Origin: Firmicutes bacterium HGW-Firmicutes-3
GTDB lineage: Bacteria > Bacillota > Clostridia > Lachnospirales > Vallitaleaceae
NCBI GenBank assembly: GCA_002841435.1
Contig: PGZS01000006.1
Span: 1 to 39,494, forward strand
Direction: 5' to 3'
Length of the DNA stretch: 39,494 nucleotides
Below, piece after piece: positions 16,599-26,108 of this stretch (positions are counted from its first letter, which is position 1; each line of letters begins with the position of its first letter). The notes under the pieces were generated by a model, which was given only the letters and a program-made list of their open reading frames with translations, ran no database searches and was not told where the DNA came from. Both the position numbers and the translations under genes were made by a program.

Positions 16599-18056
16599 AT
16601 GTTATATCAGAAATCAGTCAGTCAGTTGCAATATATGCTTCAAAATAAAGAAGTCACCAGTGTGGAAGTCACCCAGTCTTATTTAGACAGAATCGATGTG
16701 GTGGATAAGAAGGTGGGTGCCTATATTACGGTCGCTACAGAGTCGGCGTTGTTAACCGCCAAAGTTGTGGATGAAAAAAGAAATAAAGGTGAAGTCGTAT
16801 CACCATTTGCAGGGATACCCATCGGCATCAAAGATAACATGTGTACGGATGGGCTTAGAACCACATGTGCATCAAAAATGTTGGACGATTTTGTGCCACC
16901 TTATGATGCTACTATTGTTAAAAAAATCAAAGAAAACGATATGATCATCTTAGGCAAGCTAAACATGGATGAGTTTGCGATGGGTTCCTCTACAGAAAAT
17001 TCCGCTTACCATGTGACCAGAAACCCTTGGCAATTAGAATGTGTGCCCGGAGGAAGCTCTGGAGGTTCAGCAGCAGCTGTTGCAGCAGAGCTTGCCCCCT
17101 TTACCCTAGGTTCAGATACGGGTGGCTCTATAAGGCAACCGGCCCACTACTGTGGTGTCGTGGGTATGAAACCAACTTATGGAAGAGTATCCAGATACGG
17201 CTTGATTGCATTTGCATCTTCTCTGGATCAGATAGGTCCATTAACAAGAGATGTAAGAGATGCAGCTCTTGCTCTGAACCTAATCTGTGGTCATGACAGA
17301 ATGGATTCCAGTTCGGCTTTTATGGATACACCGGATTTTACCGCATATTTAGATCAGGATATAAAGGGTATGCGCATTGCATTACCTAAAGAATTCATGG
17401 GCGAAGGCATTTCAGAAGATGTCAAAACCAGCATATTTAGTGCCGTTAAAGTACTGGAAAAATTAGGTGCCATTGTGGATGAAGTACATATGGAAATGAC
17501 GGAATATGCATTGCCATCTTATTATCTCATTTCTTCAGCAGAAGCATCCTCCAATCTGGCTAGATTTGATGGTATAAAATATGGTCATCAAGCTGGGGAA
17601 TATGACACCCTCGTTGAGCTATATAAACAAAGTAGAGATGAAGGTTTTGGTGCCGAGGTGAAAAGACGTATCATGCTTGGAACATATGCCCTCAGCTCCG
17701 GTTACTATGATGCTTATTATAAGAAAGCGCAGCAAGTAAGAACTTTGATTAAGAACCAGTTTGATCTTTTGTTTGCAAAATATGACCTTGTACTTACTCC
17801 GACAGGACCAACGACGGCCTTTAAAATAGGTGCTAAGATTAATAATCCAATCGAGATGTATCTTAACGATATTTGCACGGTTCCTATTAATATAGCAGGT
17901 CTTCCTGCAATATCTTTAAACAGTGGCTTCGACCGAACGGGATTACCCATTGGCCTTCAATTGATTGGAAAAGGCTTTGATGAGGGCACAATATTAAAGG
18001 TGGCACACGCTTACGAACAGGCAAGAGTGCTTGATAAAGTAAGACCGGAATTATAG
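16599..18056 (+). CDS. gatA: Glutamyl-tRNA(Gln) amidotransferase subunit A
   Basis: 485 residues from the ATG at 16599, which has AGGAGG at 16587-16592. The frame is open upstream to 16437, but that overlaps gatC and is rejected. This subunit is the glutaminase that releases ammonia for GatB. The amidase signature catalytic triad is intact: K78 in IGIKDN, S153 in [14 protein letters not shown] and S177 in [11 protein letters not shown], with the spacing of the Staphylococcus aureus enzyme. Later motifs include [13 protein letters not shown] and the C-terminal [14 protein letters not shown]. It is the middle gene of gatCAB, with 13 bases to gatB. Confidence 0.97.
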   Translation: MLYQKSVSQLQYMLQNKEVTSVEVTQSYLDRIDVVDKKVGAYITVATESALLTAKVVDEKRNKGEVVSPFAGIPIGIKDNMCTDGLRTTCASKMLDDFVPPYDATIVKKIKENDMIILGKLNMDEFAMGSSTENSAYHVTRNPWQLECVPGGSSGGSAAAVAAELAPFTLGSDTGGSIRQPAHYCGVVGMKPTYGRVSRYGLIAFASSLDQIGPLTRDVRDAALALNLICGHDRMDSSSAFMDTPDFTAYLDQDIKGMRIALPKEFMGEGISEDVKTSIFSAVKVLEKLGAIVDEVHMEMTEYALPSYYLISSAEASSNLARFDGIKYGHQAGEYDTLVELYKQSRDEGFGAEVKRRIMLGTYALSSGYYDAYYKKAQQVRTLIKNQFDLLFAKYDLVLTPTGPTTAFKIGAKINNPIEMYLNDICTVPINIAGLPAISLNSGFDRTGLPIGLQLIGKGFDEGTILKVAHAYEQARVLDKVRPEL

Positions 18057-18069
18057 GAGGGCAGATAGC

Positions 18070-19509
18070 ATGGGTTATGAAGATTATGAAATAGTCATGG
18101 GTCTGGAAGTTCACTCAGAGCTTAAGACCAATACAAAGATATTTTGCGATTGCAAGAATGAATTCGGTGGTGAACCCAATACCCACTGTTGCCCTATTTG
18201 TACAGGGATGCCGGGAACGTTGCCCGTACTTAACGGGAAAGTTGTCGAATATGCAATCAAGGCAGGTCTTGCAACCAATTGCAAGATCAACCAATTTAGC
18301 AAACAGGATAGAAAAAACTACTTTTATCCGGATCTACCAAAGGCTTATCAAGTATCACAGTTTGATTTACCTTTATGTTATGAGGGAGAAGTTGAGATTG
18401 AAGTCGAAGGTGAGATTAGGAAAATTGGTATCACAAGAATTCACATTGAAGAAGATGCCGGAAAGCTCAATCATGAGATTGGCGGAACCTTGGTTGATTA
18501 TAACCGTTGTGGCATTCCCTTAATTGAGATTGTATCAGAACCGGACTTTAGATCACCGGTTGAAGTGGGCATATATATGGAAAAGCTTAGAACCATCTTA
18601 CTCTATGCGGATGTATCCGATTGTAAGATGAACGAAGGTTCTCTAAGGTGTGACGTGAATCTCTCCGTTCGTAAAAAAGGTGAAAAAATTCTTGGTACAA
18701 GAACAGAGATGAAAAACATCAACTCTTTTAACTTTGCCGTAAAAGCAGCTGAGTACGAAGCCAAACGACAAATAAAAGTTCTGGAATCCGGAGGTACAAT
18801 CATTCAGGAAACCAGACGTTGGGATGAGGCAAAGGGCATAACCATTTCCATGCGTACGAAGGAAGAAGCCCATGATTACAGATATTTCCCTGAACCGGAC
18901 TTGATGCCGATTATTACAACCGACGAACAGATTCTAGAATGGAAAGCATCACTTCCAGTTATGCCGGATGTAAGAAAAGCACATTATATACAAGATTATG
19001 GGTTGGGAAGCAAAGAAGCGGATATTCTAGTGGCCTCCAGAAAAATAGCGGATTTTTTTGAAGCAGGTGCAAATGCTTCGAAAAACCCCAAAGCTGTCGC
19101 CAATTGGATTATATCTGAAGTATACAGTCGCTTGAATGAAGATGAAAAAGAACAAGGTACGATGCCGATTAAGGGAGAAGACCTTGGCAACTTGGTCAAT
19201 CTGATTGAAGAGGGTACGATTAGTGGTAAGATGGCCAAGACTGTTTTTGAGAAAATGTGGCAAACCAGTAAATCTCCGGCTACTATTGTTGAAGAAGAAG
19301 GTTTGAAGCAAAACAGTGATGAAGACGCACTAAGAACCATTGCATCTGATGTACTAAATACTAACGAAAAAATTGTAGCTGATTATCTGGGTGGCAAAGA
19401 AGCTGCCATTCAGTCGCTCATGGGACAAATGATGAAAGCAACAAAAGGTAAGGCCAATCCTAAGATGGTCATTGATTTATTAAAAGAATTATTAGAAGCA
19501 ATGAGGTAA
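18070..19509 (+). CDS. gatB: Asp/Glu-tRNA amidotransferase subunit B
   Basis: 479 residues, AGGAGG just ahead. The start EIVMGLEVHSELKT and the HCCPICTGMPGTLPVLN segment are GatB hallmarks; KQDRKNYFYPDLPKAYQ, RIHIEEDAGKL and NRCGIPLIEIVSEPD follow in the kinase-like cradle that activates the misacylated tRNA. The C-terminal half is the helical and YqeY-like tail (KANPKMVIDLLKELL) that holds tRNA. Length is normal. It ends the gatCAB operon; a strong bidirectional terminator follows at 19523-19563. Confidence 0.97.
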   Translation: MGYEDYEIVMGLEVHSELKTNTKIFCDCKNEFGGEPNTHCCPICTGMPGTLPVLNGKVVEYAIKAGLATNCKINQFSKQDRKNYFYPDLPKAYQVSQFDLPLCYEGEVEIEVEGEIRKIGITRIHIEEDAGKLNHEIGGTLVDYNRCGIPLIEIVSEPDFRSPVEVGIYMEKLRTILLYADVSDCKMNEGSLRCDVNLSVRKKGEKILGTRTEMKNINSFNFAVKAAEYEAKRQIKVLESGGTIIQETRRWDEAKGITISMRTKEEAHDYRYFPEPDLMPIITTDEQILEWKASLPVMPDVRKAHYIQDYGLGSKEADILVASRKIADFFEAGANASKNPKAVANWIISEVYSRLNEDEKEQGTMPIKGEDLGNLVNLIEEGTISGKMAKTVFEKMWQTSKSPATIVEEEGLKQNSDEDALRTIASDVLNTNEKIVADYLGGKEAAIQSLMGQMMKATKGKANPKMVIDLLKELLEAMR

Positions 19510-19522
19510 ATGAAAAATAATA

Positions 19523-19563
19523 AAAGGTGGACATTCGCATGGGTATCGTGAATGTCCACCTTT
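19523..19563. terminator. Bidirectional terminator between gatB and fetB
   Basis: A perfect 14-bp stem (19523-19536 with 19550-19563) around a 13-base loop. The forward side continues into TTTATT; the reverse side into a T-rich stretch over 19510-19525. It suits the convergent gatB and fetB. Confidence 0.92.
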
Positions 19564-19608
19564 ATTCTATATTAAAAAGTTGTTACTTTCCTAATGCAGA
19601 ATATGATT

Positions 19609-20385
19609 TTAAGAATTGCCGATAACATGAGGCTTAAGGCGATCATAATTATCAAAAGCTTTTGATCTTGTTAGATAGATGGCCAGCACTGCTGTTAGAT
19701 ACCGTGTTGTGAAGATGGCAATCATGATGGCAATCTGATATTTTATGGCTGTAATGGGTATGGAACCGCCAAGAATCTGTCCGGTCATCATGCCAGGTAA
19801 TGAAACTAAGCCAATGGTTTCTATTGAAGCAATGGTTGGGGATATTGAGCTTTTTAGTGCGTGAACAAAATATGGTTTTAATGCTTCAGAGCGACTGGCA
19901 GAAAGAGAAAGATTATAGTAATAAGTTTTTTCACCATCTTTAATCTGCTTATAAAAAGTGTTGATGGCAAGAATATTGCCGCTAAGACTGTTGCCAAGAA
20001 GCATACCGCCTATGGGAATCAGGTGTTGAGCATCAAAAATATCTGTTAGGTCCACTATAAAATAATTAAAGAACAACAGTACAAGAAAATGGGGTATAAA
20101 AACAGCCAACCAAATATGAAGCCCAAATGTTTTAATAGAAAGCTTGGTGGTTTTTAACATAGAGTAGCTGGCAATGGTCATCATAAGAATAATATAGATG
20201 ACATTAACAATAGGTGTGTTCATATCAAAAAGCCATTGGAGAACCAAACCAATGAGAGAAAGTTGTATAATCATTCTAAAAATAGCGATGGCAATCTGTA
20301 CATTCATCTTGATGCCATAATGGATATTAAATAGGAAAACTGGTAAAACAAGGAAAAACAGCATATACATATTGGAGGTTTCCAT
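19609..20385 (-). CDS. fetB: FetB-type ABC transporter permease (UPF0014)
   Basis: 258 residues, mostly hydrophobic, with about seven membrane segments. The family motif QLSLIGLVLQWLF lies near residue 40, the conserved cytoplasmic loop LSLSASRSEALKPYFVHALKSSISPTIASIETIGLVSLPGMMTGQILGG at about 160-210 and AIKYQIAIMIAIF after it. E. coli FetAB exports iron and helps in oxidative stress; the cargo here is inferred from homology. Its ATG overlaps the stop of fetA by one base (TAATG), so the two are coupled. Confidence 0.85.
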   Translation of the reverse strand: METSNMYMLFFLVLPVFLFNIHYGIKMNVQIAIAIFRMIIQLSLIGLVLQWLFDMNTPIVNVIYIILMMTIASYSMLKTTKLSIKTFGLHIWLAVFIPHFLVLLFFNYFIVDLTDIFDAQHLIPIGGMLLGNSLSGNILAINTFYKQIKDGEKTYYYNLSLSASRSEALKPYFVHALKSSISPTIASIETIGLVSLPGMMTGQILGGSIPITAIKYQIAIMIAIFTTRYLTAVLAIYLTRSKAFDNYDRLKPHVIGNS

Positions 20386-20999
20386 TATAAATTCACCTCC
20401 CTAAGGCTACTTTCACTTTTCCAAAGGGCATCGTGGGATACAATAATAACAGTTGCATCCAGATCTATGATGTGTTTCATAATCAATGCCTTAAGATCAT
20501 GGTCAAGACCTGATGTGATTTCATCTAATAACAAGTAAGGTCGATTAAGGAGAAGGGCAATAATCAAACCGATACGTTGTCTCTCACCACCGGAAAATTC
20601 CTGTATTTGAGTAGAAAGAACTTGGTCATCTAACTGAAAAGTTTTACTAAGTGCTAGAAATTTTTCACGGTAATCCTTGATATGATGGTTGACTTTGTAC
20701 GAAAAAATCTTTTCCAGCAATGCTTCTGTCGTTAGTGAAGGCAGATCTGTATCTTGGCTGACATAGGCAATTTTTTCACGAATGCCTTTTAGATTGTGAT
20801 GGTTTAGTTTCATATCATCTACGACAATATCGCCACTGTCCGGTTTGTCAAATCCTAAAAGAAAACGGATAAGTGTGGTTTTTCCGCTTCCGGAAGATGC
20901 AGACAGGAGTATTTTTTCTCCGGATTTGATTTCTAGGTTATAGTCTTTAAAAAGTACTTTATCACCATAGCGTTTGTTGATGTCGATGTACTGGATCAT
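20385..20999 (-). CDS. fetA: FetA-type ABC transporter ATP-binding protein
   Basis: 204 residues, a compact ABC ATPase: Walker A SASSGSGKTTLIRF (about 33-46), Q-loop AYVSQDTDLP, signature FSGGERQRIGL, Walker B YLLLDEITSGLD and the switch histidine in VIIVSHD. AGGAG precedes the ATG. It is followed by the one-base-overlapping permease gene, so it powers that UPF0014 transporter. It is divergent from the GGDEF gene with about 110 bases between them; no clear promoter was found on this strand. Confidence 0.88.
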   Translation of the reverse strand: MIQYIDINKRYGDKVLFKDYNLEIKSGEKILLSASSGSGKTTLIRFLLGFDKPDSGDIVVDDMKLNHHNLKGIREKIAYVSQDTDLPSLTTEALLEKIFSYKVNHHIKDYREKFLALSKTFQLDDQVLSTQIQEFSGGERQRIGLIIALLLNRPYLLLDEITSGLDHDLKALIMKHIIDLDATVIIVSHDALWKSESSLREVNL

Positions 21000-21052
21000 A
21001 GGCGCTCCTAAGGGTCAAAAATAAGTTGACATTATCAATTTTTAAGGATGAC

Positions 21053-21081
21053 TTGTTTTATCTCTCGTCAGGTTATATAAT
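21053..21081 (+). promoter_or_regulatory. Promoter for the GGDEF gene
   Basis: TTGTTT (21053-21058), a 17-base spacer and a perfect TATAAT (21076-21081), about 32 bases before the ATG at 21114. Confidence 0.65.
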
Positions 21082-21113
21082 AAACATAAAATAATTGAAG
21101 ACAGGTGGCAGAC

Positions 21114-22871
21114 ATGAATCTATTTAACAAATATAGCTTATCTTTGATGAATAAAATTATTATAGCATTTGTTGCCTATTTTGTAATGGTTTTAATCGCA
21201 TTTTCCTTGATTGTCATTTTGATTGATCGAGGACAGGTCTTATCTATTTCTAATGAATTTTCTCACGCTATCGCCACAGATAAAGCAAAAACGGTTGAGC
21301 TTTGGCTGAATGAAAAAGTTAGTAACGTTACTACATTGTCTTTAACGAGCGAAGTTCAATCTATGAACCAAGAGGCATACCTACCTTTACTTAAGTCAGC
21401 ATTAACTGACAAAGAGGACATCTATGGTCACTATTTTATTATTGATAACCAGGGTGTCATGGTAGATACATTGGGCATTAGAAAAAATTTAGCAGAGGAT
21501 TCTGATTACAAAATGACCATGGCAGGTGAAGAGCCTGTGGTCGTTGCCAAACCTTCTTATGATGATACATTTAAGCAGCCTACTTTTCGTATCATGGTAC
21601 CAATAGAAGTCGACGGAAGGGTACAGGGTGTACTGGGTACGACAGTATTGCTTAAGGACTTAAGTCAGCTCATATCATCTACGGCCATACAAGAAACCGG
21701 TTTTGCATGGGTGGTGGATGAATACGGTCAGGTTATTAGTCACAAGGATGCCAATCAGGTTTTGAATATGGACATCACATCTGATGTCAATACAGGATAT
21801 GAAGGCTTAAATGACTTAAGTGAACAAATGAAAGTCAATCGTCAAGGCGTCGCGACATTTACCAATCCACAAGGCGAAAAAAACTATGTTACCTATAAGA
21901 GTATACCAGGCTCTCCGGGATGGCATGTTATTATAACTTTATATGCATCAAGTGTGTATAAGACTCTTAGAGAACTGTTTGTTTATATGTCAGTACTGGT
22001 GGTTGTCCTTGGACTCATATCCTATTTGGTGACATATCTTTTGGCCAAAGACATAACCGATGCCATTAAAAGGCTTATTGAAGTCATGAACAAATTTACC
22101 AGTGGTGTCAAAGGTATTCGAGCCAAGGTGGAAACAAAAGATGAGATTGGTATGCTTTCACAATCTTTTAATGCCATGGCAGATACGATTGTGGCCCATA
22201 CGGATAATGTTGAACAGTTGATTAAAGAACGCACCCAGATTTTAGCGGATTTGAACTACCAGATTGTTAGTCGAAACAAAGAACTCGGTACAATGAATGA
22301 AGAACTTGAAAAAACCAATGATAAGTTACATGAGTTGGCATCTACAGATATGTTGACAGGACTCTATAATAGGTATCAATTCGTAAGAGAGTTACAAAGA
22401 ACGATTGAATTGGTTAATCTAGAAGATGAACAAAACTTTTCTTTGCTTTTTATTGATCTAGATAACTTCAAGGAATATAACGATACTTTTGGTCATGAAA
22501 TCGGTGATTTTCTACTTATCGAAGTAGCAAAAATCCTTAGGGTAAATGTCAGAGAAAATGATATCATAGGTCGTTATGGTGGCGATGAGTTTGTCATTAT
22601 GCTAAGACAAGGTACCTATGATATTGCAAAAGCCATAGCAGAACGTATCCATGGTGCAATATTAGGCCATGATGGCTTTAAAAAGGAACTTTCCAAGAAG
22701 TTAAATGGAGAAGTGAAAATCATGGGTAAGAACAAATTGTCCAGTTCTATTGGGATTGTCAATTATATGAAGTCTATGAAAATCACTAAAGCAGAAGACT
22801 TATTGGTCATTGCAGATGAAACCATGTATAAGGCAAAAAAAGCTGGTAAATCCAGAGTCGTCGTTAATTAG
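21114..22871 (+). CDS. Membrane diguanylate cyclase: Cache sensor, HAMP, GGDEF
   Basis: 585 residues from the ATG at 21114, which follows AGGTGG (21103-21108); a GTG at 21105 is part of that ribosome site. A membrane helix at about 12-35 leads into an extracytoplasmic dCache domain (about 40-280; GHYFIIDNQGVMVDT, WHVIITLYASS). A second helix (about 285-310), HAMP and a coiled coil follow. The GGDEF domain (about 420-585) has TDMLTGLYNRYQF, FIDLDNFKEYNDTFGHEIGD and an intact GGDEF; RENDIIGRY just before it supplies an RxxD inhibitory site five residues upstream. It should make c-di-GMP from GTP in response to an outside ligand, probably a small organic molecule. It is a lone gene ended by a strong hairpin. 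Confidence 0.93.
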   Translation: MNLFNKYSLSLMNKIIIAFVAYFVMVLIAFSLIVILIDRGQVLSISNEFSHAIATDKAKTVELWLNEKVSNVTTLSLTSEVQSMNQEAYLPLLKSALTDKEDIYGHYFIIDNQGVMVDTLGIRKNLAEDSDYKMTMAGEEPVVVAKPSYDDTFKQPTFRIMVPIEVDGRVQGVLGTTVLLKDLSQLISSTAIQETGFAWVVDEYGQVISHKDANQVLNMDITSDVNTGYEGLNDLSEQMKVNRQGVATFTNPQGEKNYVTYKSIPGSPGWHVIITLYASSVYKTLRELFVYMSVLVVVLGLISYLVTYLLAKDITDAIKRLIEVMNKFTSGVKGIRAKVETKDEIGMLSQSFNAMADTIVAHTDNVEQLIKERTQILADLNYQIVSRNKELGTMNEELEKTNDKLHELASTDMLTGLYNRYQFVRELQRTIELVNLEDEQNFSLLFIDLDNFKEYNDTFGHEIGDFLLIEVAKILRVNVRENDIIGRYGGDEFVIMLRQGTYDIAKAIAERIHGAILGHDGFKKELSKKLNGEVKIMGKNKLSSSIGIVNYMKSMKITKAEDLLVIADETMYKAKKAGKSRVVVN

Positions 22872-22887
22872 AATTTTAAGTCAATAG

Positions 22888-22933
22888 AAGAGCGTCCTAT
22901 TCCATAATATCATGAGAATAGGACGCTCTTTTT
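22888..22933. terminator. Bidirectional terminator between the GGDEF gene and nadE
   Basis: A perfect 15-bp stem (22888-22902 with 22916-22930) around a 13-base loop, with TTTTT across 22929-22933. It serves the convergent genes on both strands; nadE ends at 22942. Confidence 0.93.
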
Positions 22934-22941
22934 AAGAACAA

Positions 22942-24873
22942 CTAAAGAGATTCAATTTCCAAGAGCCAAGATCGTACAACGCCATCGCTTGGCATACGCC
23001 AATCACCTCGAGGAGAGAGGTTAATGGAACCGACTTTGGGACCGTCCGGCATACAAGAACGTTTAAATTGTTGGCTGAAAAATCTTTTGTAAAAAAGCAA
23101 TAACCATTTTTTGATAGTCGCCTCCGTATAGAGCTCATAAAAAGCCATATTGGCCAAGTGATAGATTTTTGAAGGTGAGAAGCCAAAACGAACACAGTAA
23201 TAGAGGAAAAAATCGTGTAGTTCGTAAGGTCCGATCAAATCTTCGGTTTTTTGTAAGATTGAGCCATCAGTATCCGGAGGGAGTAGCTCAGGGCTTACAG
23301 GTGTATCCAGTACATCCAGTAAAACAGTTTTAGCAGATTCAGGGGCTTTGTGGTGGGCAACCCAGTTAACCAAGTATCTGACCAAAGTTTTGGGAATGGA
23401 TGCATTCACCGCGTACATGGACATATGGTCACCATTGTAAGTGGCGAAACCAAGTGCCAGTTCTGATAAATCACCGGTACCAATAACGATACCACCTGCC
23501 TTATTTGCGTAATCCATTAGGATTTGTGTTCGTTCTCTTGCTTGTGTGTTTTCATAGGTCACATCGTGAGTATTTGGGTTATGACCAATATCATGAAAAT
23601 GTCTTAGACAGGCTTCTTTGATGGATATTTCTTTAAAGGTACAGCCTAGTTTTTGAATCAAGTCACAAGCATTTCTGTATGTTCGATCCGTGGTGCCAAA
23701 ACCCGGCATGGTTATTGCGATTATATTTTTGGGATCCATATTTAACAGATTAAAAGTATGTATACATACAAGTAAGGCCAAGGTGGAATCTAAACCACCG
23801 GATACGCCAATAATAACAGTTTTACAACCTATATGTTCCAGTCTTTTAGCAAGGCCAATAGATTGTATGTTGAAGATTTCTTCACATCGAACATGTAATT
23901 TTTCCGGGTCTGTCGGAACAAAAGGATGGGGATCTACATAACGATTCAGCTTAAGGGGCTTAAAAGTATTATGATATGGGCAAACTGTATATTTTAATAG
24001 ATCCTGTTGATAGCTATCTGCATAGATGCCCATCTTTCGTCGATCACTTAAAAGTCGTTCAATGTCGATATCACTAACAATCAATTGATTCTCTAGGACA
24101 AAGCGGACGTTTTTTGATAACAAAGTTCCATTTTCATAGATAAGACAATGCCCGCCAAAGACAAGATCTGTTGTTGACTCACCATAACCGGAGGAAGCGT
24201 AAACATACCCGACGATGGTTTTTGCAGATTGACTGGAAATAAGAGATTGTCTATATTCGCTTTTTCCGACAAGCTCATTGCTTGCTGAAGGATTGAAGAT
24301 TAGGGTAGCACCGGCTATTGCCATAGGTCCGCTTGGTGGACTCGGCACCCATAAGTCTTCGCAGATTTCAATACCAAAAGTAGCCTCAGGGTATTTGTGA
24401 TGCCGATAAAGCATATTCACACCAATAGGCACATGAACAGAATCTATAAGGTACTTGTTGTGACCCAAATTATGGCCTTGTTCAAACCATCTTTTTTCAT
24501 AGAACTCACTGTAATTTGGGATATGACTTTTGACAGTAATCCCGATAATAGCACCTTGGCTTATCACCACCGCACAATTAAATAGGGCATTGCTCACAGC
24601 TAAAGGCGCGCCAACAATAATGGTGATGTCAAGCGTCTCTGTCTCTTTTTTTAACCGAATCAGTTGTTCTACAACTTGGTCCTGCAAATGTTTTTGCATA
24701 AACAAATCTCCACAGGTATAACCTGTAATCGACAGTTCGGGTAACACCAAAATAGCCACATCCTGATTCACCGCTTTTTCGGTCAACTCAATTATTTGGT
24801 TTGTATTATGTACACAGTCAGCTACTTTGGTTAATAATGTAGCTGCACCAACACGTATATATCCTTTAGTCAT
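22942..24873 (-). CDS. nadE: Glutamine-dependent NAD+ synthetase
   Basis: 643 residues. The N-terminal nitrilase-type glutaminase has the Glu-Lys-Cys triad E46 (LPELSITG), K115 and C171 (FGIEICEDLW). The C-terminal synthetase domain begins near residue 335 and has the PP-loop GVSGGLDSTLALL near 355, TMPGFGTTDRTYRNA, GTGDLSELALGFATYNGDHMSMYAVN and PVSPELLPP. It converts deamido-NAD, ATP and glutamine to NAD+, with ammonia channelled between the domains. AAAGGA precedes the ATG. It is monocistronic, divergent from mgsA and terminated at 22888-22933. Confidence 0.96.
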   Translation of the reverse strand: MTKGYIRVGAATLLTKVADCVHNTNQIIELTEKAVNQDVAILVLPELSITGYTCGDLFMQKHLQDQVVEQLIRLKKETETLDITIIVGAPLAVSNALFNCAVVISQGAIIGITVKSHIPNYSEFYEKRWFEQGHNLGHNKYLIDSVHVPIGVNMLYRHHKYPEATFGIEICEDLWVPSPPSGPMAIAGATLIFNPSASNELVGKSEYRQSLISSQSAKTIVGYVYASSGYGESTTDLVFGGHCLIYENGTLLSKNVRFVLENQLIVSDIDIERLLSDRRKMGIYADSYQQDLLKYTVCPYHNTFKPLKLNRYVDPHPFVPTDPEKLHVRCEEIFNIQSIGLAKRLEHIGCKTVIIGVSGGLDSTLALLVCIHTFNLLNMDPKNIIAITMPGFGTTDRTYRNACDLIQKLGCTFKEISIKEACLRHFHDIGHNPNTHDVTYENTQARERTQILMDYANKAGGIVIGTGDLSELALGFATYNGDHMSMYAVNASIPKTLVRYLVNWVAHHKAPESAKTVLLDVLDTPVSPELLPPDTDGSILQKTEDLIGPYELHDFFLYYCVRFGFSPSKIYHLANMAFYELYTEATIKKWLLLFYKRFFSQQFKRSCMPDGPKVGSINLSPRGDWRMPSDGVVRSWLLEIESL

Positions 24874-24906
24874 TTTAGTATCCTTTCATTTTCCGTATAT
24901 AGGCTC

Positions 24907-24937
24907 ATTTTATCACAAATCTGTGTCAAATGGTCAA
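24907..24937 (-). promoter_or_regulatory. Promoter for nadE
   Basis: On the reverse strand, TTGACC (24932-24937) and TAAAAT (24907-24912) are 19 bases apart; the -10 has a TGA extension, which would compensate for the long spacer. Confidence 0.5.
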
Positions 24938-24953
24938 TTTAACAACAATAATC

Positions 24954-24982
24954 TTGTAATTATATTCAATATTATGTAGAAT
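24954..24982 (+). promoter_or_regulatory. Promoter for mgsA
   Basis: TTGTAA (24954-24959), a 17-base spacer and TAGAAT (24977-24982). Transcription would start near 24989, only a few bases before the short ORF at 24997. Confidence 0.6.
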
Positions 24983-24996
24983 AAAGAGGTGTGTAA

Positions 24997-25035
24997 ATGA
25001 AAAGATCAACAGCATACAGATGGAGGCTTACATGA
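24997..25035 (+). CDS. Possible 12-codon leader peptide ahead of mgsA
   Basis: ATG to TGA encodes MKRSTAYRWRLT. Its TGA overlaps the mgsA ATG in the form ATGA, and AGAGG at 24985-24989 lies upstream, although the predicted transcription start falls at about the same place. The arrangement would couple mgsA translation to the peptide, but so short a frame can arise by chance. Confidence 0.3.
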   Translation: MKRSTAYRWRLT

Positions 25036-25490
25036 ACCAAGATTACAAGATGCACATTCAAAAAAAGATTGCTCTGGTAGCCCATGATAATAGAAAAAAA
25101 GATCTTATGAATTGGATTCAAATTAATAGAGAAGCTTTAAGTACCCATTTTTTATATGCCACAGGTACAACCGGTCAAATTATTGCTGAGAAAACCGGCT
25201 TGCCGGTCAGAACATTTAAAAGTGGGCCATTAGGCGGTGATCAGCAAATAGGTGCTAAAATCATTGAAGGTGAAATAGACTTTATGATTTTTTTCTGGGA
25301 TCCCTTGGAAGCTCAACCACATGATCCGGACGTTAAGGCATTGCTTCGAATAGCTGTTTTATACGATGTACCCATTGCCATGAATTATGCAACAGCCGAT
25401 TTTGTTTTTTCATCTGACTTAATGAATAAACCATATGATCGACTGGTTATTGATTATACAAAACGTTTAAAACGACATATAGAATTATAA
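25032..25490 (+). CDS. mgsA: Methylglyoxal synthase
   Basis: 152 residues from the ATG at 25032, which has GGAGG 5 bases ahead; the frame's earlier ATG at 25020 overlaps that ribosome site. Length equals that of E. coli MgsA. Motifs: KKIALVAHDNRKKDL, LYATGTTGQII (phosphate binding), SGPLGGDQQIGA with catalytic D70, and FFWDPLEAQPHDPDVKALLR with H97 and D100. It converts dihydroxyacetone phosphate to methylglyoxal and phosphate, a bypass relieving sugar-phosphate stress. In E. coli phosphate inhibits it. Confidence 0.95.
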   Translation: MNQDYKMHIQKKIALVAHDNRKKDLMNWIQINREALSTHFLYATGTTGQIIAEKTGLPVRTFKSGPLGGDQQIGAKIIEGEIDFMIFFWDPLEAQPHDPDVKALLRIAVLYDVPIAMNYATADFVFSSDLMNKPYDRLVIDYTKRLKRHIEL

Positions 25491-25524
25491 AAAGAGATAT
25501 AGAGAACTTATTGAGGGGCTATTT

Positions 25525-26097
25525 ATGAAAGCTAAGTGGGTATATAGTGGGGTAATTATATTGGTCGTCTTTCTCTCGGGGTTGTTCTATATGGGACAAA
25601 TTAAGAAAGATGATGGCATTCTTATCGAAACTGAAAAAACAAGTCAATCGGTTGATGAAGAAAAAGTTACTTTAGAAGCCGTAAATAAAATATATATTCA
25701 TCTGTGTGGAGCTGTTAAAAATCCGGACGTTTATGCGGTTGATGAGGGCTCACGTCTTTTTGAAATCATAGCAATAGCAGGTGGATTAGATGAAGATGCA
25801 GCCGAAGGGTCCGTTAACCTTGCACGTAGAGTTGTGGATGGTGAGCAAATTTATGTGCCCTATGTAGGCGAAGAACTATTAATGCCTATAAGTGAGGGCT
25901 TACAAGGAAAAGTGAGTTTGAATCAAGGTACAAAAGAACAGTTAATGACCTTAACAGGTATCGGCGAAGTGAGGGCGAGTGCAATTATTAAGCATCGAAC
26001 TCAAAAAGGACCGTTTGTGAAAATCGAGGATATCATGTTGGTTGATGGAATCAAGGAAGCCATGTTTGAAAAGATAAAAGATGACATAGGTTTATAG
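25525..26097 (+). CDS. comEA: ComEA-like DNA-binding membrane protein
   Basis: 190 residues. A short cytoplasmic start and one membrane helix (about 4-24) are followed by an SLBB domain (about 55-115; KIYIHLCGAVKNPDVYAVDEGSRLFEIIAIAGG) and a helix-hairpin-helix domain (about 130-190; SLNQGTKEQLMTLTGIGEVRASAIIKHRTQKGPF). This is the architecture of ComEA, the receptor binding incoming double-stranded DNA outside the membrane. GAGGGG precedes the ATG. The comEC channel gene lies 3.3 kb downstream on the same strand, separated by a two-component system and a lipoprotein gene. Confidence 0.9.
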   Translation: MKAKWVYSGVIILVVFLSGLFYMGQIKKDDGILIETEKTSQSVDEEKVTLEAVNKIYIHLCGAVKNPDVYAVDEGSRLFEIIAIAGGLDEDAAEGSVNLARRVVDGEQIYVPYVGEELLMPISEGLQGKVSLNQGTKEQLMTLTGIGEVRASAIIKHRTQKGPFVKIEDIMLVDGIKEAMFEKIKDDIGL

Positions 26098-26108
26098 TGG
26101 GGTGAAAG

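Noticed and set aside
18996-19340. 114-codon reverse ORF inside gatB
   Set aside because: It is a shadow of conserved gatB sequence with no start signal.
21026-21031. TTGACA as -35 of the GGDEF gene
   Set aside because: No -10 lies 16-18 bases downstream; TTGTTT/TATAAT at 21053-21081 fits better.
21105-21113. GTG start for the GGDEF protein
   Set aside because: The GTG is within the AGGTGG ribosome site that serves the ATG at 21114.
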